A DNA stretch of 64,000 nucleotides from Eunapius fragilis (GCA_963681505.1 OY811982.1:320693-384692); one strand, 5' to 3'. Shown: positions 1-11,654, counted from the stretch's first letter. Program-made: numbers and translations. Notes: a model not told the origin generated them from the letters alone.

Positions 1-36
1 TTGTCATTGAAATAAAGGTGATCACATGCACGTTCC

Positions 37-542
37 TCAGTTTTCATTCGTCACCGTTCCAACATGTGTTGCCATGTACTCCAGTGCTTCCTCAGCGATC
101 CCTCCCATCATTATGTCATCGGGGTGCTGAATGTAACAAAACAATTATATAATTAATTTAAACCTCAAAGCTGAATAGAAAAAGTACTACTCAATTTCGT
201 ACTTTGTGCCACTTTTTACAAATGCCCTAGTTATTAATCTTCCAAGTCATTTGACTTGCTAATTAGCAATTGGGAATACCTATATGGTTGATATAATGTT
301 ACATGTGTATGCATATAACATCATGCTTACATAGTATTGCTTACATAGTAAGTGACATACACAAGTTGAGTCATTGAATGTTTGATGCACAATTTTTTCC
401 ACAAAATAAATAGTTACAGCTTGTTCTACCCACATACCTGCTTGATCTCACATTCCATACAAATGACATTGTGCGCATCAAAAGGGAAAGTTTCAATTCT
501 ATCCACTTCTGTATAATGACCAACAGTAGGAGCAGGTTGTAT
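37..542 (-). CDS. Copy A cytoplasmic tail: two last exons
   Basis: The penultimate exon, 542-438 (105 nt), starts after an AG acceptor and ends CAG before GTATG. It encodes a tail with the segment TEVDRIETFPFDAHN, which matches copy B (TEVDIIETFPCDAYN). The last exon, 126-37 (90 nt), starts HPDD, contains ALEYMATHVG and ends at a TGA. Both exons are phase 0 on each side, so they join cleanly to the last kinase exon (1570-1390). The last exon differs strongly from the tails of B and D, which end in a YEYQN motif; here the only tyrosine is in EYMA. The tail is presumably a docking segment for signalling proteins, which is inference. Confidence 0.75.
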
Positions 543-1389
543 CTGAAGAATAATATATGGTACAGATGAATGGTACTATTGTGTGAAGAGATATAATGAC
601 TATAATATCATTAGACCTATTGCAGTTTGCTTATTGTTCAGGTGTGAATAGGGAATTTGCTTTAAGATATCACGATTTCGTTCTCAGCAGCAGCTATTAA
701 AAGCTTCAGTGTTATTTGTCGATTTTCGCAATTCCGAATTGTCCCAACGCAAATTATTGTAATCAACTTCGACATTGTCCTCGAAATTTTCTAATTGCTT
801 TGCCGGATTAAAGGCTCCTGCACACTATCACTGCAAGCTGACTATGGTTATAAACCGCGTATAAACGCACATAATCGAATTATGTGCGTTTATACCAAAT
901 ACATACGAGGTTTTGTAGTTTATATGACCATAGCCTGCTAGCAGTGTAGCAAATCACATGGTACAAGTTTAAGGTTTTACATGATTTGCAGTCTAAACTA
1001 CAGATCTTAATAATGTTATAATCAGAGTATCAGTAAATACAATGCCATACTTGCACTTAGTATGTCTTTGTTGGCAATGTTAGGATAAAATGGCTTCGTC
1101 TTCAAAACAATGCATATTTGATTCTACATCCTACACCCTTGCACAGTAGTGTAAACACTTACACTATGAAATATTTAGATCACTTCAGAAGACATAACTT
1201 GCCATTGCCCTGTCTGTGAATGTTATGGCTGATGCAAATCATCTGTGTTTCCTGAGAGCTACCTCCCACTGATGTAATCATTAAATTGTATTATTGCATG
1301 ATATGTTTATCCAACCACTCTGAGCACAACAGAATGGTGGAAACCACTGATATGCACAAATAATGCTAGAAACATAAACTGATTTTTAC

Positions 1390-2903
1390 CAGTAATGGTT
1401 GTCTAATCCCATCCTGCATAGCTGATACTTTGGCTGTGTCGGCTGCTGATTGTGACATGTCAAGATATCCTGCAATTATCTGTAGAGCCTTTGAGATGGT
1501 GGAGGCAATCATGGTGAATGATGGTCTGTCCTCAGGGTCAGGATCCCAACACTTCAACATCAATGTGTACCTGAAATAGCACAGCTCATGTGTATCACAG
1601 ATGAAGTGTGTATTGATTGTGCTTGTGCGCTTGTATGTGTGCATACGTGCATGTGCATTTGTATGTGTGTATGTTCATGGATGCATGTCTGAATGCATGT
1701 GTGTGTGTAGATGTGTGCATGTGTAGCAGTACTAACATTGTATCAGAACAAGCTGCATTTTCAGGCTTCTCCAGTCTCCTCCCTCTCTCTAGTAACTTTG
1801 GTAGTTCACTTGGGTCCACACCAGGGTAGGGGATTTTGCCACATGTGAATATCTCCCAGCATGTCACACCAAATGACCACTGAAGGAATATTGCCACATA
1901 TATGGGACAGTACCTATAATGGTTTGAAAACTATTTCAAATACTCACTACATCAGTTTTCTCATTGAAGACCCCATCATGAATGCTCTCTGGAGCCAGCC
2001 ATTTGAATGGTAGTCTCACCCCTGAGGATCCCATGTCCAATCTGAAGTACCCTGTCCTGTACACATCTTCTGACAGACCAAAGTCTCCCACTTTAAGTAC
2101 ACCATCTCCATCAATCCTGTACAAACCTCCATTACCACTATTAACATCACACATCATCACTCCCTCACATGCAGTTTCTTGCTGCTAGGTCTCTGTGTAC
2201 AAACTTCTTCTCAGCAAGGTATTCCATCCCCTGTGCTATCTCATAACATATCTTCATTAAGAGCTTCTGGGATGTGTGGAGCTGTATAGATACCAATGAC
2301 ATGGAAATTTGTGGTACATGTACAAAGAGATAATCTCACTATTTCATCATCTGCTGCTTCAGAGATGATAAGGGAAGATCCTTTGTTTCTGAGGTATGAG
2401 AGAACACTTCCATTAGCCATGAAGGGCATCACTATGGAAGGAGTGTGATTGGCATCAAAGGACACTCCTATCAGGGTCATCACATGGGGGTGGTGGAAGT
2501 CTTGCATTTTCAAGATTTCACCCATCATACTTGAGAGGTCATTCATTGTGAAAAGACCTAAAGGGGCACTTCATCTGATGAAGGAAGCATTACCACCAAT
2601 GACTTCACCTTTCAAGGTCTTGACAGCCACCAGTTGAGGTTCAGCCAGTGTGTTCACCTGAAGGAGATGTGCTCTGTACACCACTCCAAATTCACCTTTT
2701 ACATAGCATATGGATTGATGTGGAGAAGAACACCACATTAAGAACAGGGTGGGGAAGGAATGTCACATGAAAGAGTTGGCAGGTTGAGTTACCTTCTCCA
2801 ATGGTATTCAGAACATGGATCTGATCACTGGAGATGATGGTCCCTGTGTACTGACTCAGGAAATCTGTTGCAGCATGACCACTAACTGCTGATGATGGGT
2901 CTC
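1390..2903 (-). CDS. Copy A tyrosine kinase domain (seven exons)
   Basis: Exons on the minus strand: 2903-2793, 2695-2609, 2557-2340, 2266-2169, 2116-1948, 1879-1737 and 1570-1390, all with GT..AG borders. The first two give the glycine loop (IGEG/GEFGVVY) and VAVK with the ATP lysine. The third has the C-helix glutamate (MMGEILKM). The fourth has the catalytic loop HRDLAARN. The fifth has DFG, the activation segment with tyrosines ([11 protein letters not shown]) and the [10 protein letters not shown]+1 loop. The sixth has [14 protein letters not shown] and the seventh has [12 protein letters not shown]. All residues expected of an active tyrosine kinase are visible and no frame break is seen. 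The short introns and their positions are identical to copy B. Confidence 0.88.
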
Positions 2904-3550
2904 CTTATGTACAATTTTAAAAAATGTACTTTATAATACATGTTAGCAACTATACCTTCTGAGCTATATGAATCTATTTCCTGCCATTGGTAAATTTTCA
3001 TGTTTACCTAGGCAATGTAACTTTGCCCTGATAATGAACCAGCATGGCAGTAGCAATACATGTACAGTCAATGATATAAATTTTTGAAAGGAATATAACA
3101 CTAATTATTAAATGGAGAATGTGAGTGCGTATTGCTTGACGATGCATAAGGCAATGAAAGTACAGAGTTCATGGTGATGACCATCTATATTGGATAAAAA
3201 GGAATAAAGTTGCATGAAATATAACATAGCAGGCACATGGTTTAAAACTGCATTAAGTGAGATAATCGTTTGACATATATGGACAGTCATGAGAGGAAAC
3301 ACTTGGACCATTTCCTCAAGTGGCAATGCTCACGTTTCAAAGTAGAACATTGATGGGGCGTATCTATATGTACTCCTCAATTCTTGTATTGTAATGACAT
3401 TATGTCAGAAACGCTCCCACAAATTTAAAAGGTAACCGTTTCATACTCATTTCCTAGACGATGACACACATACACACACTCGCACATATGCACACATACA
3501 CATGTGCACAACTAAACACACACACATCCACACACCACAGTTGACATTAC

Positions 3551-3803
3551 TTCTCTTGTGCTCCTCAGTAATTGTCTTCATCTGCATCATCAGAGCATCC
3601 AACAGGCGACTCTTCTTTAAGGAATCTCTTCTGTGGACCACCAATATGATGGCCATAACCAGTACCAGGAGGAGAATGAGGCTGACTCCACCGCCTGCCA
3701 TACCTCCTGCCACAGCAGTGACTGAGAACTGTGACACAGTGCTTGTCACAAATGTGATATAGCCAGGTGTATAGTTCAGGGATGTGCCCACTAATATTGC
3801 TAC
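3551..3803 (-). CDS. Copy A membrane-spanning exon
   Basis: The exon lies between an AG acceptor at 3804-3805 and a GTAATG donor. It encodes a short extracellular stretch ending FSVTAVAGG, a hydrophobic helix of about 22 residues (GGGVSLILLLVLVMAIILVV), then a basic stop-transfer sequence (HRRDSLKKSR) and an acidic juxtamembrane segment (MKTITEEHKR). It splices in phase 1 straight to the first kinase exon at 2903, so the juxtamembrane region is short. The single helix followed by a kinase defines a type I receptor layout. Confidence 0.85.
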
Positions 3804-3838
3804 CTACAGGGAGCAAGGGTACATACATGCAGGCACAT

Positions 3839-3878
<40 letters not shown>

Positions 3879-3933
3879 ACACATGCATATATGAATAAAA
3901 GGACATTCAGTTGCATTTCCAACAAGGTCATAC

Positions 3934-5680
3934 CATGTTATTGGAGGCAGTTTGCCTCTTTCTAGAGGAAACACTGGACACTGCAGAGAGGTTTCGAAGT
4001 GGCTGACAGGATAGGACCTGGTGGAACATAAATTTTGTTTGGGTCTGGGCATTAGGTCAGATGAGACCCCTTACAGTATCAGTAGTAGTTCCCAGGTCTA
4101 TTTCACATCTCTCTCCTCCAACTGTCACCATGATCTCAGAGAGGACATCAACACTCATGATGTTCATACCCTAACATAAGGGGATCACATGACCCTCGCT
4201 TCTATCACTGTTATGGCTAACATTCTCCTACAAGGATTTTGATGATCTTAACTGAACCAATCATCTGGGTGAGGTCATCTTTATGGATTGATGTGAAGAC
4301 AGGATTTGGGACCACTCCAATCTTCAAAGAGAACCCATTTGATCTAGGAGCTCCATCCATAATAATGGTGTAGTTGATACCAGGGAACAGGTACACACCT
4401 GGTCCACTGAGATCTGAACCCAGGGGTGGGGCATAACACTTGAGAGTGGTGAATGTCTGATTACATAGGGATTCCTGAGATGGAGGAAGAGGATGGAGGA
4501 GAAACATAACATAAGGTAGTGCTTGTTAGCCTTGGTGGTTCATAGCATCATACCTTCATCATTCCATTTGTTATCAACTGGAAGGTAGCCTTCTGGGTAA
4601 CATTGAGGTATGCTCCAGTGAAGGTCAGAAGGATACCTCCACTGAGGAAGAATGAACATCAAGCTATGGTATAACCATGATGTTCATCTGGTTAGAACTT
4701 ACGCTGGTATGGTCCTAACAGGAGACACTGAAGTGTAATTAGGGTTTTTTGAGTATTCAAAGGTGACTCCAGTGTTGGTGGTCACTTCACTGTCAATGTA
4801 GACTGTCACCAAACCAACACCTGTCACATTCTGTGCAGATGATGTGCATGTGACCTGTGTGAGTGATGACTGTCTGTGGAGGTGTACAACAGTGGTCATG
4901 GACACATCATGGTGGATGGAAACCTTCAACTCACAATATCACACACACAGCTCCATTCAGTAGTACTCCTTTCACTCCATTACCAACATTCAGGAACATT
5001 CCTCCAATCACAACATTAGTACCTCCTGACATGGGTCCTGACTTTGGAAATACTGAAGAGATGGATGGCCTCACATATGTGTACTGGAGGTTGGATTGTG
5101 CTGTTGTCATGGTACCAGATATATTGATGAGTACAGTGAATGCGACATTCTGTTGCATTCCTACAGAGGTATATGCTCCAGTGACACAAACAACCTGTGT
5201 CCCTGGTATATACCCATCTGACTGTACCATACAGGACACTCCTCCCACAGTCACACTAACAATGTCCCCAACTGTCACTCCAAGGTTAGTGCCTGTGATG
5301 GTCAGTCTTGTCCCTCCTCCAAATGGACCAGAGGATGGAGAGACATAGCTCAACACAGGAGAGGGACATTGGTTTGGTTAGATGGCAAATGTTGAAGAGC
5401 AGGTTTCTGGTGCAACACAGCTGATACCATTACACCATCCACAGTCATATCCAGTACCAATGTTGACAGCCAGGCAGGAGGTACACACAGGAGCAGAGAA
5501 TGCAGAACAGTTATACAGTGTCACTGAAGATGAGGGTGGAAAGTTAAGGTCAGAACTAACACCCATGTCCTCACCTTGGATGACTCCAATGGGATCAATT
5601 GGGTACATAACTGTACCACTGTTGGTCCAAATAAGACTGATATTAGTAACCATAGCCGAGATTCCAACAGGAAGGGAGAT
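3934..5680 (-). pseudogene. Copy A third PSI and IPT/TIG repeats (contains a stop codon)
   Basis: Exons 5680-4935, 4873-4703, 4641-4554, 4474-4232, 4170-4075 and 4017-3934. The first holds a cysteine-rich PSI module (CSAFSAPVCTSC ... CGWCNG) and then IPT repeats with hallmark strings such as SPSSGPFGGGTRLTITG and PKSGPMSGGTNVVIGG. A 61-bp intron (4934-4874) restores the frame between NGAVCVIL and QSSLTQVTC, and the same intron is present in copy B. A TAA replaces the CAA of copy B just after the PSI (near 5380). IPT folds in Met and plexin receptors sit close to the membrane and bind ligand or form a stalk; the role here is by family analogy. Confidence 0.75.
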
Positions 5681-5739
5681 CTGGGGGGAGAGGGTAGCAT
5701 CTTTTTATCGGAAATGACATCACCCCACTCCTCACCTGA

Positions 5740-7549
5740 GCTGCAGTATACATACACCTAATGGAGGTATTACTGATGTAGCTGGTAGGTAGAGAGATGG
5801 CTCCATTTGGGAGGGTAATACGACATGTGTATGTGTATCCACTGATCTTAAGATTGGAGAGGTTGGTTAAATTAATGACTCAAATATAGTATTCCAAACC
5901 AGTGGGGGAAGGTTGGTTGTGTTTAACACCAGTTCTCTATTGACAGTCACAGGTAGCCCGTAGGTACCATTGAGTAGAGATGGACAAATATCTGAATATG
6001 TCTGAGGATTCACATAATAATAAGAGGTCATGCATGTTTTTTTTTCAGTTCACCATGGAGACAGCTCAACTCACAGAGATGACATTAGTACAAGATGAGG
6101 TCACTGCAGTACATCTCTTCTCCACATTACACCACACACACACACCATCACTCTGGAGACAGCTGCTACAACTGGAGAGCAATTCAGTAGATAAGAACCC
6201 AACTTTTGGGGGTATTTCCGAACTGAGCTAATTACCTTGTGGCTGCAGCACAGTTGTATGTAGTCAGTTTAGTAGTAGCAAATGGAATGTTAAGACTTGA
6301 ACTGCCAAAGCCAACATTCACCACTGAAAATTAGATATATCATCAAATCACGTCCATGACCATCATGTGCACACACCCCAATGTCCACATACCTAGCTTT
6401 GGAACATTCAGTTGTGATATAGCACCCGTGATGTTGGATGTGATTGACCTTTGAGTATGGTACTGAGATGGTCACTCCACTATCAGCGGCCAACAAACAT
6501 AGGAAGCTCTCTCCAGTCAGTAAGAGAGGAAGACCAGAACTGATTGTGAGAGTTATCTAAATATTGAAGTCATAACGATGACATACATAAAGTTATATCC
6601 ACACTTGCCAATGTAGACATTTCCAGTACAAACTTGGTTGGGGTCACACTGGTGTTGGAGAGACATAGGCTTGTGCCACCCTGTACCCATCTTGTTGACA
6701 CTGTGCTGTTCTGACACTGTGACCTCCGAGAACACTTCTGCTCCACAGTACACCATCCACACAGAGGGTTCACATTAGCTGCACAGCTCCGACAGTCAGT
6801 GAAACTGGAACACTGCTCTATGGGAACTTGTACCACCTATGGGGGAAGAGGGGGAGGGGTCACATGGGCACCCTACATGGTCATTGTCCTACTGAAGTGG
6901 TTGTGATGGCATAGACATAGTTCTGTCCACTGGTCCAAGTAAGTCTGGTCACAGGACCAGGCATTGGCTGTGTGTAGAAGCTTACTGCAGATGTTGTACT
7001 GGTCATGACATACTGGAAGGGGGGGGGGGGGGGGGGGGGGGGAGAAGGGAAGATGTTAAAGAAGTAAAGGGGAGTGAACAGAAGGTGAAGGAGGAGTATG
7101 ACGAGAATCGTATTATCTAGGTTCTATGCTCACTGCATGTAGAGATGATCCACTGGCTATGAACAGTAATGCAAGGGACTCATAGTTGAATGCCAAGGTG
7201 GAGGTGTAGGTGGTTGTGTTTGTGCTAAAAACTGGTGCAGTGGATGTAATTACTGATCCTTGTACGGCTCCAGGTGATGTAATGTTGCATCTGTTGGGGC
7301 AAGACTGAGCAGAAGAGACAGTATCCCTCCATGGTAAGCTGGTGCCTGAGCAAGAGGCAGTGTTCTGTTTAACCTGTACACTACACTCCTTGCGTTAACG
7401 GTGTCGCTTACGTACACTTGCCCGCTGGAACCAACAGCTAGGTCCGTCGCGTGATTGAACTGCGGAGACAGGGCCCGGCATACTGCAACCAGCACAACCC
7501 ACGTGTACGTATACAGTGGCTGAGATCTCCAATTTGACATACCAGCCAA
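5740..7549 (-). pseudogene. Copy A N-terminal ectodomain: signal peptide, residual SEMA-like part, PSI1, TIG, PSI2
   Basis: The ORF starting at 7549 (or at the internal ATG at 7540) begins with a hydrophobic signal-like stretch (YTYTWVVLVAVCRA). A propeller-blade sequence follows (TDLAVGSSGQVYVSDT) that aligns with the start of the SEMA-like exon of copy B (HDIVVSSSSDVYVST). Right after VYRLN the sequence jumps to the C-terminal part of that exon (NTASCSGTSLPWRDTVSS) in a different frame, so about 650-700 bp is missing. Downstream, PSI1 (6836-6609) has CGWCTVEQKC. Its donor reads GCAAGT, a possible GC donor. The TIG exon has an 11-nt deletion against B and C. PSI2 has the GVCVWCNVEKRC core. 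Confidence 0.7.
7019..7042. repeat. Poly-G run inside copy A intron
   Basis: A run of 24 G lies just upstream (in gene sense) of the exon at 7012-6893. Copy B has a GGA-rich tract in the same intron and copy C has a G-rich stretch, so this intron position has accumulated purine tracts in all three copies. Confidence 0.9.
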
Positions 7550-7599
7550 CTAGCGAGAGCCTGTTTAATACGAATATAAATGTCGCAGTAGCGAATGGA

Positions 7600-7881
7600 T
7601 TACATCATCGCACGTACTAAGTCTCGTACCCAGACCAACCACAGCTGTGGATATTGTATTTGCGACATTACTGCATAAGTTTGGACACAGGTTGTATGAG
7701 AACCGATTGTTAATATATAATCAGTTAGGTGACTAGGACTGCGGCTTGATCTGGGAATGCGCAAAGTAGATCTAGATGTACTGTTTGACATAAAGGTTAT
7801 TGGTACAGATGCCCCATCGTACAGTAATCGTATACCAGAATCTATTTTTGAATCAGGGCTACAGGTCTCCAAACTCCACAC
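7600..7881 (-). other. Orphan ORF, extracellular-looking, cut by repeats on both sides
   Basis: An open frame of about 90 codons on the minus strand, rich in Ser/Thr with strings such as SGIRLLYDGASVPITF and TDYILTIGSHTTCVQTY. It resembles a beta-sandwich segment but I do not recognise it. Its upstream end stops at the terminal repeat of the element at 7882-8716. Its downstream end runs into a MITE end (AGTCTCGTACCCAGAC) at about 7624-7639. It could be a displaced 5' exon of copy A or chance. Confidence 0.25.
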
Positions 7882-8716
7882 CTGGGCCAGTAGCCCGACC
7901 TTAGCGCAGGGTTACCGCGGTAAAGGGTAATATTTAACCGTCGTAACCTCGATGACAGCATTTAACCATGGTTAATTATCCCGGCTAAATTCAGTGTGGG
8001 GGGGGGGGGGGAAGCGAATAATAAAATTCCCATTCTCGACCACCTACCAAACGATCTCGTACAAGTGGACAGCGAGAAGTACAACAACGACGTGTGGCGG
8101 TTCTTTGCTTTTCACAAGCAGCTACTAATGAACCTTGGGAATTGCAACGAATGGATTCACGACAAGGCAATACCACTAAAAATATGAGGCATCACTTGAT
8201 GGTATTTTGAATACTTTAAATGAAGACCAGAAATTTCTACCATGGATCGCATTTTCCACTCATCCAATTAATGTCATCACTTCCCATTCCAAACCATACC
8301 TCTAGCAAACTTAGCAGCACCAAGCAGTCTCCTTCAGATGCAAATGAGTACTGTAGACAAATTCCAGCCCATGAAAGGCCAGAACCATGATCTTGTTGCT
8401 TAGCAAGGCCCTTGCATTGGCTCTGACCAGCGTCATGTTCAGCCTCAAATATTTGCTTGACAGTGCTTCTGGTCTGTGTACTGAAGACTTCATAGAAAGT
8501 CTGCTGGCCAATCGAGAAAACGTCCGCTGCAGTTTTAATTCATGCGGAGACTTAATAATGTGCTCTCTGTATTCCTTGTACTCCTGTGTTCTGCATGTAT
8601 TCCTTGCAATCTCTGTATTCATTATTTAATGTGCTCTCTGTATTCCTTGTTTAATGTGATCACCGTATTCGCGATCCCTGCGTAAGACGCAGACGCTAAG
8701 GTCGGGCTGCGCCCAA
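7882..8716. mobile_element. Non-autonomous DNA transposon, about 0.83 kb
   Basis: The ends are inverted copies of a terminal repeat of roughly 22 bp containing AGCCCGACCTTAGCG (left, 7891-7905; reverse complement on the right, about 8693-8708). The interior has a 14-bp G run (7998-8011), a plus-strand ORF (7996-8187, QVDSEKYNNDVWRFFAFHKQ) and a minus-strand ORF (8622-8311). The minus ORF shares a short peptide (LNMTLVRANA) with an ORF in the copy B intron at 23.7 kb, which suggests transposon-derived coding sequence. Superfamily not assigned. Confidence 0.6.
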
Positions 8717-9047
8717 CTAGTCGTTACATCTTCGGTCCAAAGCCCTTGATCGATACTGGGAAATTAAAACATCATGCACAAATGCAATATATGAAATTGA
8801 TGCTATTCACAGGGTGAATCCAGCATCAAGCCAATCACTTCGATGTACATGTACTTAAATATACATCCGCAATTTAGAAAGTGATCTATGTTTTGAGAAA
8901 ATTTGTTAATTACTTATTATGCAGCAAGTTTCTGACGTAATGTTGAACGAATTACGTGACACTGTTATATAAAAGGAATCGTTCGAATTCATTTTGTGGA
9001 ACAAACCATCAGAACAGTACACCCATTGATTGCAACTGATACTTAAC
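8717..9047. other. Spacer without recognised gene; TATA-like motif
   Basis: AT-rich spacer. A TATATAAAAGG motif at about 8966-8976 on the plus strand looks like a TATA box, but no plus-strand gene follows it. Nothing else is recognised. Confidence 0.3.
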
Positions 9048-9324
9048 ATTCACCAATACTAGTTGTCCATGCAGTACAATCTTTTATGGATGGTACTTTG
9101 ACTGCACCAGCAGTAGACACATCAAGATATCCCTCCATTGTCTGTAGAGCATTTGAGATGGTAGAGCCAATCTTGGTGAATGATGGTCTGTCCTCAGGGT
9201 CGGAATCCCAACACTTTAACATCAATGTGTTCCTTAATTAAATAGCCTAAAATTTCAAACATCACGGAATGTATAGGTGTATTTAAAAGGGCACATACAT
9301 GCCAGCATTGTTTGAGGGTGTGTG

Positions 9325-9368
<44 letters not shown>

Positions 9369-9755
9369 GTGCTAACATTCTATCAAAACAAGATGCATTA
9401 TCAGGCTTCTCCTTCCTCTCTCTAGAAACTTTGGTAGCTCACATGGGTCCACATCAGGGTAGGGAAATTTGCCACATGTGAATATGTCCAAGCATGTCAC
9501 TCCAAATAACCACTAAAGGAATGTTATCACATACATGGTTAGCACACATGGTGGATTGAAAACTTTTTTGAAAGCTCACTACAATAGTCTTCTCATTGAA
9601 GACTCCATCATGAATGCTCTCTAGGGCCAGCCATTTGAATGGTAGTCTCATCCCTGCATGAGAATCCCTTGTCCAGTCTGAAGTACCCTGTCCTGTACAC
9701 ATCTTCTGACAGACCAAAGTCTCCCACTTTAAGTACACCATCTCCATCAATCCTT
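9048..9755 (-). pseudogene. Kinase-domain fragment (three exons) of the same receptor family
   Basis: Three blocks match consecutive kinase exons of copies A and B. The block 9755-9590 has the DFG and activation segment ([10 protein letters not shown]) but a frame change after DKG. The block 9515-9380 has FGVTCLDIFTCG and then loses about 7 nt before the EKP motif. The block 9238-9048 has [16 protein letters not shown]. The fragment starts abruptly at the acceptor of the activation-segment exon, with unrelated DNA upstream, and no tail exons are found below it. A (TG)n tract (9328-9367) sits in one intron. Clearly a dead partial copy. Confidence 0.85.
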
Positions 9756-10914
9756 ATCTCGATCATTTTCTTGCTTTGTTCCTTTGCGAGGTATGACCTC
9801 TAACAACACAGTAATGTACTATTCGTATGTCCTCTTCGTATTCTTATTTGCGTGCGTGATCTAGGTTATGTGGCACATTCAGATTTACTTCTACGAGCTT
9901 CGAGTCACATGCTTCTACTTGTGATGCCTCGAGTGCTGAAAAAGGTACGCCGCAAATCAATCGTTGGACGTTGCTCTGTTTCCTTATGCTTCTTTACCTG
10001 TTTTCGCGCGCAAAAGGAAAGAGGAGTAACTTGCTGTGTCACTCGGTAGAACAAAAGGTTAGCATGCTATTTGTTGCGCATGTGAGTAATGCCTGTTGCA
10101 TTAATCAGAGAAGGGTACATCCCCCATGCTCCCCTTATTTCGTTGAAATGCCGTATGAAAAATCTGAACCATCGCGTAAGTGGTCGTATGAACCGTCATA
10201 CTAAAACTTTGCTTTTGCTCTTACATATACATATCCGCTGAAATCGGCAATGATTATGATTTCGACATAGTCTCCTAGCAGCTGCGTCCTCCGCGTGGTC
10301 ATGCAAGCTGCAGCGCAACGCCGCAAGGAACTACAAGTACGATTTTATATTTACTCGCCTGCCAAAGTTTGTTTTACTTTACTGCAGCTTTGGGAAAGCC
10401 ACTCAATACTTATCAGAAGCTGAATTAAGCAACTCGTGTTCTGGGCTCTCCGATCGCCGCATACGCCTTGTGCGCTTCTAAGAACATTTCACTCTTTTTT
10501 GTTTGGCAATGTGTATTGTATATTGTAATTAAAATCCTGAAGAATGCGAGTCAAGTGAACAAAAAAAGGCGGTCTGAATACACGAGAATAAGTGGGCTGA
10601 AGAAAGCGGTATGTGTAACCATGTAATGTCCGGACAGTGTAAACAAGTATCTGCGGAATCGGTTGCTAGGTGCTTGAAACAACAAATGTAACCACAATAG
10701 AATACTCCTAGTTATACACAGGGTACTCATGTTATACATACACGAATACACACCACACTCATGTTATACATACGTTATACTGCATGTGTATTCTATTGTT
10801 ATACAAAATGCAGCGTATATAGTATCCATGCACCTTGCGTGTATATAACATGCGTACGCAAGTGTATTGCGCGTGTATAACAAAAGAATTCATGAGTTAT
10901 ACGGTACTGTATAA
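9756..10914. other. No recognised gene; inverted-repeat-rich stretch
   Basis: Short ORFs only. The part 10700-10900 is rich in partly palindromic ATAC/GTAT motifs (repeated TTATACATAC-type words), suggesting a decayed foldback element. Nothing coding is supported. Confidence 0.4.
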
Positions 10915-11640
10915 CCTCGATTTTCCACAGTGTGCTGAGGGATTGGCACAATGCAGTTGCACAAATGATATTCGTGGGCACGACTCTGTTACTCCAACAC
11001 TTTCAGCCAATTCTAGTGCCTCACGATATATTTTGCATGCAGCCTGCTGTCAACTTCAGTTCGAGCTTCTTTAATAGCTGACTTTACAGCCTCTACATCA
11101 TTGTGTGCACGAACCACATCAACATATTGTCCTTGACGCTTTACACCAAGACCTTTTTGTGTAAGATAGGACATTGTGACTTGAAACTAAAGCAACAACA
11201 TAGGAGAACTGAGAGATGGCAAGCAAGAAAGAATTTGCATCAAACTTAGACTCTCTGTTCCATTCTGATGCATGCATGGCTTGATGCTATATCATCCATG
11301 CAACAAACAATTGGGGTAAAACTGTCTCGGAAAACTTCAAATGCTTCATGGCGTTCAACCCAACGTGTTCTGCACATCCGATTCATCTTTTTTCTTCAGG
11401 AAGTAATTTTCCTATCCATTTTTCTAATGCCAGTTTTTTTTTTTTAAACTGAAGAACCGTAACACAGAATCAGCAGTCTGCATCATACCGTTGATCTCCA
11501 ACATTTCACCATACAGACGGTAAGATGCACAATGCATGTATAAAGCTTTTGGATATTTTGAGTTTTCACATCGCCGCTCTCGTAGAATGCATGCTGCTAA
11601 TGAATCCTTTTGTTGATTCGAGTTGAACAATAGTACATGT
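10915..11640 (-). pseudogene. hAT-type transposase remnant (ZMYM1/DUF4371-like)
   Basis: Read on the minus strand in shifting frames. The string YPKALYMHCASYRL near 11540 is the hallmark 'PKALYxHCxSHRL' block of domesticated-type hAT transposases. It is followed by material equivalent to HVGLNAMKHLKF and ASEWNRESKFDANSFL, then VVRAHNDVEAVKSAIKEAR and a REALELAESVGV block. Order and spacing match the ZMYM1 / '52 kDa repressor' transposase family from its RNase H-like core towards the C-terminus. Stops and frame changes show it is dead. Terminal repeats were not identified. Confidence 0.7.
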
Positions 11641-11654
11641 AACTGTTGCCTTTG

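Larger units (their letters stand above)
37..7549 (-). pseudogene. Receptor tyrosine kinase copy A (Met/plexin-like), ectodomain broken
   Basis: Multi-exon minus-strand gene read from 7549 down to a stop at 37-39. Order of parts: signal peptide and start of a SEMA-like propeller (7549-7134), PSI1 (6836-6609), TIG stretch (6556-6393), PSI2 (about 6170-6075), PSI3 plus IPT (5680-4935), further IPT exons (4873-4075), a membrane exon (3803-3551), kinase exons (2903-1390) and two tail exons (542-438, 126-37). Splice sites and phases match copy B throughout the kinase half. Lesions seen by comparison with B and C are a large internal deletion with a frame change in the SEMA exon near 7370, an 11-nt deletion in the TIG exon near 6445, and a CAA-to-TAA stop near 5380. 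The kinase half shows no lesion. It is either a recent pseudogene or a locus that could make a kinase-only product. Family assignment is by recognition, not search. Confidence 0.8.

Noticed and set aside
4874-4934. Apparent stop in IPT2 shared by copies A and B
   Set aside because: A 61-bp intron with good borders removes it and restores a typical IPT sequence.
5620-5760. Frameshift between copies A and B near 5695
   Set aside because: The 1-nt difference lies in a short intron (GTGAGG ... CCCCAG) and does not touch coding sequence.
8960-8980. Promoter from the TATATAAAAGG motif
   Set aside because: No gene begins downstream on the plus strand; a chance match in AT-rich DNA is likely.
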